From Chalciporus piperatus (Eukaryota; Basidiomycota; Agaricomycetes; Boletales; Boletaceae), in the NCBI GenBank assembly GCA_038093975.1, contig JBBPTG010000038.1, positions 1 through 64,000 of the forward strand: a stretch of DNA of 64,000 bases. Reading direction: 5' to 3'. Shown here one piece after another: positions 56,220-64,000 of this stretch. Every line of letters begins with the position of its first letter. Within the stretch, counting starts at the first letter, position 1. The position numbers and the translations under genes are program-made. Below the pieces are notes generated by a model, which was not told the origin of the DNA, did no database searches, and saw nothing but the letters and a program-made list of their open reading frames with translations.

Positions 56220-57364
56220 GAGGGTCTTTGTCTGTACTATGTAGGCAATCTGGGGTACATTGGTTGATGGATGGTAGAGTGTAGATTGGATCTGGAGACA
56301 ATTTACCCACTGATGCATTAGTTCGGGGAAGATGAGTCGTATAGTCGTTTGCGCAGAGGCTGATAGTGGTACCACTTCTCGAGGATCGGCGTGGCGCTGA
56401 GCTTGGCTGAAGTGGTGTCGAGTTTTTCCTCTTGGAGAAGGAGCGCGTGTTGGTCTTTCCTTGGAATCTTGGATGGTGATTCTGGCAGAACGCGAATGCA
56501 AGATCGGGCCTTGCGGAAACAGCGAGCCAGAGCAAGCCACCAAATCGCAAATGACCGGAATGGAGGTGGGAAAAACGCAGCCGAACCAACTTTACAGATC
56601 TGTCGACTCACTTCTGTCCCTTCACTGACAACAGCCGTCCCCGCAATGTAATAAGACACTCACATTGAATTGTCAGAAATACGCTGCGATCTGAGTCAGG
56701 CCACAAGCTTGTTCGTCACTCGGACAGGCCCTACAGTACGCCGTGAATGAGGTAAGTCACGCATTTGTTTGCGTTTCAGCTCCGGGTGAACCTGAACCAG
56801 GTTTGATTGCCCTGATGCGTTCGGACCTGCGGGGGCCGCAAAAATGTATAGCGGCGTGATATATTGGGCTGTAGGTTGGCTGTAGGCTGCTTTGGGAATG
56901 GAGAGTGTGCTAATCAAAGCTAATCGCGCGGCGCATTCAAGCTCAAAGTTCACCGTCTCGGCGTCTCGCAGCAGGGATGGCCACTGAGTGGTTTAACCAT
57001 AAAGAAGGTCACCATGGAAAATATCAGAGTGGCGCTACGTCTTGATGGCCCTCGTACAGCTTCCTGGTTTCATGGATTCTAGCCTCCAGTACATGCTAAT
57101 GACTTCCTGTGATGGCTAGCGTAGTCACAATAGTACTCAATTGTCATGCTTCCATACTTACCGCGTGACGGCATACCAATGAGTGACATAACGCGTGACC
57201 ATTAGATGTGACAGCGATATGGAGTTCCCACGGGCTGATAAACATCGGTACACAGAGGCGAGTTAGGTGCTTGCCTCAAAGGAAGCCACCAGCTCTCTCT
57301 TTCTTTCATCCGGCGCGTTTACTGCATTCCCCCCCTCATCTTAACGCGTCAAGGTTCGTACGCG
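56220..57364. other. Intergenic with one possible small minus-strand gene
   Basis: A minus-strand frame of 113 codons (56659-56318) begins MSYYIAGTAVVSEGTEVSRQ and ends EKWYHYQPLRKRLYDSSSPN. It contains possible GT-AG junctions, so a small spliced protein is conceivable. The start faintly resembles small ATP-synthase-associated subunits, but the rest does not. The remainder of the interval shows no gene; its right end holds the transportin promoter. Confidence 0.35.
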
Positions 57365-60300
57365 ATGGCATCTTGGAGTCCTCAGCCTGCAGGATTGCAG
57401 GAAATCCTACAAACGATACGCGATTCGACAGACACCCAAAACAAAGTTCAGAGAACCATAACTCACGTATGAACTCCACTCGCACTCGTCCCGATCTTGC
57501 AGTGTTCACTCCCATTTCATCTAGAAACTCAGCAGCTTCACGCGCGTACCAGACTACATAGCGTATCTGGCTCATATCTTGGCTGCCTTGCCACAGGAGG
57601 AGGACCAGATCCGCACAATTGCCGGTTACCTTCTCAAGAATAATGCATATCTTCTCCTCAAAGCATCCCCCGAGGCTGCAGAGTATGCTAAGGCTGCCGT
57701 GCTTTCTGCTTTCAGTGACCCTTCTGCTCTCGTCCGCACCGCCGCTGGTCAGGACGTCGTTGCCTTCCTAGGGGTCTTGGAACCCAAAAATTGGCCCGAT
57801 TGCCTCGAACAGCTCGTGGCTATGCTGGATGATCCAACTCGTCAAGAGGTGAGTCAAATAGCCTCTGAAAGGATCAAGCCACTACGGTGTGTCTGCGCTA
57901 TACCCCACGCAAACCCTTGCTTGCGTGCACTTTGTGCGCCACATTGGTTGTTTGTGGCAAATCTCGCCCTGTTAGGCGGCTTGGCCACATACGTTCTGCT
58001 AAGAGTGCCGTAATATGCCTCTAGGTCATGCATAGTTCAACATCCAAAGCTGTCGCAGGGCCTTGTCTGCCACTCCCGCCGATCACACTTTCTAGTGGCG
58101 TTTTAATATGCTTTCAATCATTTACTGAAACTTTGAGCGTAGGCTGCCTTCAGTGTCTTTGAGAAAGCTTGCGAAGATTTCCCTCGTAAACTGGACATTG
58201 AGATCAACGGAACACGCCCCCTCGACTTCATCATTCCAAAGTTCTTGATGCTATCAGAACACCCCTCACCTAAAATGCGATCTCACTCCGTCGCTTGCTT
58301 GTCTTATTTCGTCCCGATCAACTCGCAATCTCTCTTTGCCCACATTGACACCTTCATCGCATGTTTATTCAAGCGCGCATCAGATGAAGACCCCTCGGTT
58401 CGCCGTCATGTGTGCCAAGCACTAGTACTACTCCTCGCAGCTCGTCCTGAGAAGCTCATGCCGGAGATGGTCAGTGTAGCAGAGTATATGCTGTACTCCA
58501 CCAAGGACAAGAACGAGAGTGTCGCATTGGAGGCATGTGAATTTTGGTTAACCTTTGCCGAAGACCCCGATCTTGCACCTTACTTGCATCCTCTATTGGA
58601 CCGGGTCGGACCTGTCCTTCTGGATTGCATGGTTTATGGCGAAGACGACTTGCTTTGGCTCGAGGGGGACACTCAAGACACGAACGTCCCCGACAAAGAA
58701 TCCGACATCAAACCACGTCATTACGGTGCCAAAGCCCATGGAATGGAGCGCGAGGGAGGCGAAAGTACCGAGGAACTAGCCAAGCGCAGCGCCTATGGCC
58801 AGGAGACACTAGACGACGACGAAGACGACTACGACCTAGACGATGACGATTTCGCTGACGAGATGTCAACGGAGTGGAACCTACGGAAATGCGCAGCGGC
58901 AGCACTGGATGTATTGGCTGTCAGGTTCGGCGTCGATCTGATGAATGTCCTCCTTGCCCCTCTGAAGAACAAACTATGGAGTGAGGAATGGTTGCAGCGG
59001 GAGAGTGCGATCTTGGCATTGGGTGCTATGGCGGAAGGTGGGGTTGTTCACGTGTTCGAATGGCCCAATTCTAACTAAACGACCAGGCTGCATCGACCAC
59101 ATCGAGGACCATCTCAAGGTCCTGATCCCCTACTTGATAAACACACTTAATGACCCCAAGGCACGTTAGACCCTGCTTCGAAATGCTCCGCCCTTGATTT
59201 TTGACCCCCGTAGCCCCTTGTTCGTTCGATTACCTGTTGGACGCTAGGCCGTTATGCAAGTTGGTGTACCCAACCGCTATCGGAAGAACACAAGAATCGA
59301 TACTTCATCCCTACAATGGAAGGTGTACGTATGGGGTCTACCGTCTGATCTTCGCTGGCTTATTCCGTAAACAGCTTCTTCGCATGGTTTTAGACGACAA
59401 CAAGCGTGTACAAGAGGCTGGATGCAGTGCCTTTGCTACGCTTGAAGAAGACGCCGGAGCAGAACTCGTTCCCTATCTTGAACCAGTTTTACGAAACTTG
59501 GTTTTCGCGTTCCAGAAGTATCAGCACAAGAACATGCTCATTTTGTATGATGCCGTTGGCACCCTTGCAGACGCAGTCGGACGTGCATTGTCGAATCCCC
59601 AATATGTTGACATCTTGATGCCCCCGATTACTGAGCGGTGGAATAAACTACAAGATGACGATGAAGATCTGATCCCCCTCCTCGAGGTGAATGGTATTGT
59701 TCATGAGTGCTACAGAGACTTACACCTTTCACACAGTGTCTTTCATCGGTCAGCATCGCTATGGGTGCTGGATTCACTCCCTACGCTCCTCTCGTGTTCC
59801 AGCGCTGTGTCAACATTGTCCACCAAGCGCTTCTTCAATACCAAGCCTACCAACAAAATCCAGACCTGGATGAGCCCGACAAGTCTTTCCTCGTCGTTTC
59901 ACTGGATCTCCTATCAGGTCTAGCGCAGGGCATGGGTGCCGCGCTCGAGCCCATCATTTCACAGACGCAGCCTAGTCTTGTTTCGCTACTCACCGTGTGC
60001 TTGAAACACCCTCAAGCACCAGTGCGTCAGTCGGCGTACGCACTCGTCGGCGACCTTGCAATGGGATGCTTCAATCTATTGCGTCCTCACCTTCCTGCCA
60101 TCATGGCTGAGCTCATCCTACAGCTTGATCCTGAGCCAAAGGTGGAGTTTGTCAGCGCTTGCAATAATGCTGCTTGGTCGGTTGGTGAGGTCGCTTTGCG
60201 CTACGGGCGAGGTGAGACTTTTCCCGTTCTGTCTTAACCGTGTACCTAACTCGTTCATTCATACCTTCGTAGATGACCCCGAGTTCCAACAATGGGTCAA

Positions 60301-60788
60301 CCCCCTGATTGCCCGCCTCATCCCAATCTTGCTCCACCCCAAGGCACCTCGTAGTCTCCATGAAAACGCTGCAGTGTCGATTGGTCGGATCGGTCTCATG
60401 CACCCCGTCCATGTTGCTCCCCATCTGCCAGAGTTCGCTCAATCATGGTGTCAGGCATTGTACGAAATTCGGGACAACGAAGAGAAAGACTCGGCTTTCC
60501 GTGGTCTCTGCACCCTGGTGCAGACGAATCCTGCTGGTATCGCAAAGGTCAGGAAGCATGTCTTCCGTAAGAACGAACATGCGCGCTGACCACATCCTCC
60601 ATTTCCAGAGTTTACTCTGGTTCTGCAACGCCATTGTTCGATGGAACAATCCTTCCCCGGAGCTGAACGCGATGTTCCAGCAAATCCTGACGGGCTTCCG
60701 GAACCACGACGTCGCTGGGTGGCAGGCCCAAGTGTCTGTCTTCCCTCCAGCGATTCAAGAGAGACTCGCCGCACGGTACGGCGTGTGA
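57365..60788 (+). CDS. KAP104: Transportin (importin beta-2, karyopherin Kap104)
   Basis: This nuclear import receptor for PY-NLS cargoes such as hnRNP proteins releases cargo by RanGTP binding. Exon 1 reads [20 protein letters not shown] and exon 2 [20 protein letters not shown]. Then come [79 protein letters not shown] and other HEAT repeats. The acidic loop specific to transportin is obvious near 58810 ([20 protein letters not shown]). Later parts read [26 protein letters not shown]-like helices and [20 protein letters not shown]. It ends with [17 protein letters not shown] at 60788. The intron starting at 59161 has a GC donor (GCACGT), confirmed by the join NDPK to PLVRSITCW. Confidence 0.95.
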
Positions 60789-61668
60789 TCGGGTCATCGT
60801 CGAACCATTTCCCCTTTCATGTCCTCACGATCTCACCCATCAATCAAGACATATCTTCCGTGTAGCATCAAATACCGAATCCTACGATCCGAAACGACCG
60901 CTTCCTCTGCCCCTTATACACCGTCTCTCTACCTGTTGTCCCCGGATCCTGTTCCCCAATATTTGTGTGTCAAGCATCGATTGGATCTTCGTTCTGCCTC
61001 TCCTTTTTCTTACGTACGTACACAGTAGCAGTAGCATCTTTTTCTCCCTCTCCCTTGCGGGGTCTCGTGCCGCTCGTTTTCTCTCCGTTCGTGCGTTGTC
61101 TCGGCTCAAGAATTTGTTTTCTTCCCGACTCTGTAGTTACAAAGTAGTAGTAGTAGTTACCACACGATTACCTAGTAGTACATACCTAACTTCCTCTTCC
61201 CTTCCCCTCCTCCGCTCGTTGACGGTCTACGTCTGTGCGTGGATACGACGAACGAGCGAACCACTAAATATCATCCTCTCGATGCCTTCCCTTCGCCTTC
61301 GACATCACTCATTTATTCTCTTTTCCCTTACGTAGATAGAACGACCACCTCACGAGGCCCACCATCTTCTTTTGTAGTAGATAGCAGTAGATACACTTTA
61401 TTTCATTTCGAGCAACGCACCGACGAACTTGGATGTCAACGCAATTTCGATTTGCAAACCCTCGTCTTCGTGTTCGGGTCCTCGCGCAGTATCCAAGATC
61501 TAACTTGAGTGGACAGGCCCCCACGGCCTAGGACCGAGAGGTTACAAGTGTGGATTAGCGATAGCGATGATCATTTCGTATGTATCCCATGCCAGCGAGC
61601 GATACACCCATCCATGCACAATAAAGAAAAATTGAATCCGAAATCCAAACCCGAATCCGTCTCGACAT
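60789..61668. other. Convergent intergenic region, low complexity
   Basis: It contains the 3' UTRs of transportin and the lectin gene. Short TAG/AGT triplet repeats occur near 61025, 61140-61185 and 61375-61395, along with pyrimidine-rich stretches. Frames here are shadows of low complexity. Confidence 0.5.
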
Positions 61669-63561
61669 TCACAACCGCCTCCTAGAGGCATACCCCCGAT
61701 CCCCAAAATCCATCCCCAACCCACCCAACGTACTCTTTCCCGACCCACCCACGCCAAACCCACCACCATAACGCGTTCGAAGTTTGTAACCTTGGTATGC
61801 ATACGCGCCTCCGACGCATAATCCGAGGAAGAAGACGAGTTTGACGAAAAAGGAGAGCCAGGAGGAGGATGAGGAGGAGGAGCCGAAGCGGGGAGCGGTG
61901 GAGAGTTTGTTGAGGGGGGCGTCTTTGGATGAGAGGACGGCCGAGTGGGTTGTTATCGAGATGACGCTGTAGGCGGAGGGTAAGGGTAAGCGTGAGTGGG
62001 GGTGTGCGACGAGTGGTAGGATAACTTACTCATGAGCATCGAAGACTTGTCCCGTAAGTGCAGACACGCCCAAGAAAGGCGAATTGGGCAATTTGATTCC
62101 CTCAACGCGGAAACAATCTGACCAGTCGTCCCCTACAAATATCGCGAAAACCGACAGATCAGCACACCGTCCGTCATTGACGATCGCTCGGGTCATACGT
62201 ACAAGCTCTGTAGTGGACTTTGACCTAATCGCAAACGCATCAAGTTAGTGGTGCTAGCAAGCGATGAAATGCATTCATAAAAAAAACTCACGTCGAGATA
62301 CGAGTCCTTGACGTATGTAATCTTCAACTTGGTAATCACGTTCGTGCGTCGGATCATCGCCTATTCGATGCACGCGCATACATCGTGAGCAGCACATATT
62401 GAATTAGGTCAAACGCTGTCTCAGCAGAACCACAAGGGCGTGCGAGAGAGCTTACCGAGCACGATCCAATAGAGTTCGCATGTCCGTCATTCGCCTGATC
62501 ATATGGTGTCTTTCCGTCTCCAAGCATGCCCACGATGCGAGGGAAGCCGTATGGATGCCGAGAGTTGGCATAGCTGGTTGGTCAAATGTTAGGACCAGCT
62601 CAGTGAATCAAGCGAGTGCCTCTTACGTGTCTAAGAAGATAGCCAATCCCTCAACGTTGTCTGTCAAAACAGGGGTGCATGAGGACGCGTCGGACCAAAT
62701 ACGAGGAGAATTAGACAGACCTTTATTCCCAAATACAGGCCCAGGCTGTGCCCGCTCGGTCGTAAGCCAGATGGCCATCCCATCGCCATACAAATGGGTC
62801 GACTCGCCCGAGATCTGAGAGCCATGGCGAGTGAGTCGCGGATAGAAGACGAGAGTGGGTAAGAAGCGAACCTTGAACTCGACCTCGATGACGTAGCTCG
62901 TCGAGGTCAAAGGGAGACGAGACCATAGCCATCCCTGCGCAACGGTTCATCAGTGGATAAACGGCGGCGAGGGAGAGGCGTACCGTTTGAGATGGAGCCG
63001 CTCGCGTGAGACGGATATGTTTGTTCGTGTTCTATCCCCGCACAATACCCACCATCCATACCAAACGCGCAAAAGAAAGAAATACAAAAACCTCATTAGT
63101 ACACCTCCCAATCTGAATCAGAATGAGACAACCCACAATATAAGCATCCGCACCAAAGTCCCACCATCTACACTCGAGTCAGCATGGATAACTCAAACCC
63201 GGCCTACGGCTGAGGACGCACCGGTTTTGGAGGTCTTGGTCGATATAAGGAGGATGTATCGAGTGTGTGCGGAGTTGGACGGTCTGAAAGGTCTGTTAGA
63301 TTGCCGTTCGTCATTTTCGACCCTCGTTCCCCTCCCCCCTGCCCAATGCACCCTACGCAACTGCGAATCAAGCCCAACCCTCCGCCCTAGCCCTAGCCCA
63401 AACCCATCCACCCCGACTCAGCGAAACAACGGAGCGGAACTCACCCGCTCAATAGTTCTATTTGCCACCTTCGTGTCCGCGGCCGCACGAACGCCAGGTA
63501 GCACCGACACGAACGCAAGCGCAAGATAAATCGCGGCTAGGCACCGCGTCGCCGAGAACAT
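61669..63561 (-). CDS. L-type lectin cargo receptor (VIP36/Emp46-47 like)
   Basis: This is a membrane lectin that binds N-glycans of cargo in the ER-Golgi pathway. The signal peptide is MFSATRCLAAIYLALAFVSV, cut near LPGVRAAAD. The lectin fold shows SRLPLTSTSYVIEVEFKV, SGESTHLYGDGMAIWLTTER, DNVEGLAIFLDT, the following PYG-type segment (ANSRHPYGFPRIVGMLGDGK) and VHYRAWDDWSDCFRVEGIKL with LGVSALTGQVFDAHDVISIT. The Asp of YGDG and of FLDT are the usual calcium/sugar-binding positions. Near the C-terminus WLSFFVKLVFFLGLCVGGAY spans the membrane. A short cytosolic tail ends in SRRRL, a basic retrieval-like signal. Seven or so introns are present. Confidence 0.9.
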
Positions 63562-64000
63562 CGTCGAGATTCACTGAAAGGTTGAGGGGAGGATAGCTGT
63601 GATTGTGACCGTTGGATGGATCAGAGTTTTCCGAGTTGTCGAGTTTCGAATGTCGTGTTTTCGAAAGTCGAGAGTCGTGAACGAGGAAAACGAGCGAAAA
63701 TGTGTGCAGTCGGTGCTGTGGAGGGAGGAATGCCTTGTCGGGCTGGCCCAGGGAGGTAACAAAAAAGTTGGTTGTAAACTTGTCAGAGACCTGTGGTCGA
63801 GTCGCTTAGGCTGCAATGTCGGTTTCTCACGGACACTCTCATATCCATTGCTTTGAGTTTTTCCTCCTTGGATACTATTTCGATCATTGTAGAATAGAAA
63901 CCAACTCGCTCGGCATCTTTCATCAGGGCTACGCTAATACCACGTCGACGGTCGAAAACGTGACGAGGCGTAGTCGTCTCCAAGATAGCAACAGCAAGTG
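63562..64000 (-). other. Lectin gene upstream region and possible gene edge
   Basis: The first 200 bases are the lectin promoter and 5' UTR. From 64000 to 63783 the minus strand is open and reads ETTTPRHVFDRRRGISVALM, KDAERVGFYSTMIEIVSKEE, which looks protein-like. It could be the last exon of a gene cut by the window edge. No family was recognised. Confidence 0.3.

Noticed and set aside
56641..56659. ATP synthase subunit k (ATP19) from the start MSYYIAGTAV
   Set aside because: The rest of the frame does not fit the family, so no name was assigned.
61140..61400. Possible CRISPR-like or satellite array from AGT/TAG repeats
   Set aside because: These are only short imperfect triplet runs in a 3' flank, without spacer structure.

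Overview
The window looks like nuclear DNA of a basidiomycete fungus, most likely an Agaricomycete. Genes are dense and broken by many 45-60 bp GT-AG introns. The window carries HET-domain, F-box/LRR, adhesin-like and tandem-TPR proteins typical of mushroom-forming fungi, mixed with conserved eukaryotic housekeeping genes. There is no operon structure and no sign of prokaryotic or organellar sequence.

Layout. 1-9.8 kb is mostly decayed accessory DNA: the 3' end of an unknown gene, a broken copy of the nucleolar GTPase gene NUG1 (minus strand), a relic of an Agaricomycete family protein, a HET-domain relic and an unknown gene with an in-frame stop. 10.1-13.6 kb is an oligopeptide transporter (OPT). 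14.3-15.1 kb is LSM4 (minus), whose start codon alone forms the first coding exon. 15.3-21.99 kb alternates an F-box/LRR relic, an adhesin-like membrane protein (minus), a relic of the same family and an intact F-box/LRR gene. 22.3-25.8 kb is cytosolic asparaginyl-tRNA synthetase (+) convergent with DPH5 (minus).

26.2-34.0 kb is a second accessory island. On the minus strand an 'NQTVF'-family protein runs into a C2-like/TPR-repeat protein whose end is frameshifted; on the plus strand are an unknown intronless gene and an intact HET gene. The decayed pair at 4-6 kb are paralogues of the family protein and HET gene found here. 34.2-36.0 kb (minus) is a disordered nuclear protein with YSR, FGF and KEN motifs and a C-terminal helix that resembles sororin, the cohesin-protecting factor. 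36.4-39.3 kb holds ECM31 (pantothenate synthesis) and ERV2 (thiol oxidase). 39.9-41.6 kb is a type II membrane protein with a plant-like LRR ectodomain. 41.8-44.9 kb is KRI1 (ribosome biogenesis), with a decayed fragment of itself just upstream.

45.8-63.6 kb is mostly housekeeping: the RIM13/PalB calpain of pH signalling, RIT1 (initiator tRNA modification), a TM7S3/TM198-like membrane protein, the SFC1 succinate/fumarate carrier, transportin KAP104 and an L-type lectin cargo receptor. Several genes act in translation or ribosome assembly (NUG1 relic, AsnRS, DPH5, KRI1, RIT1), but I see no evidence that they form a regulatory unit. All functional calls come from reading the translated sequence; no database search was run. 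Exon coordinates are given where a reading frame could be carried across the splice junction.
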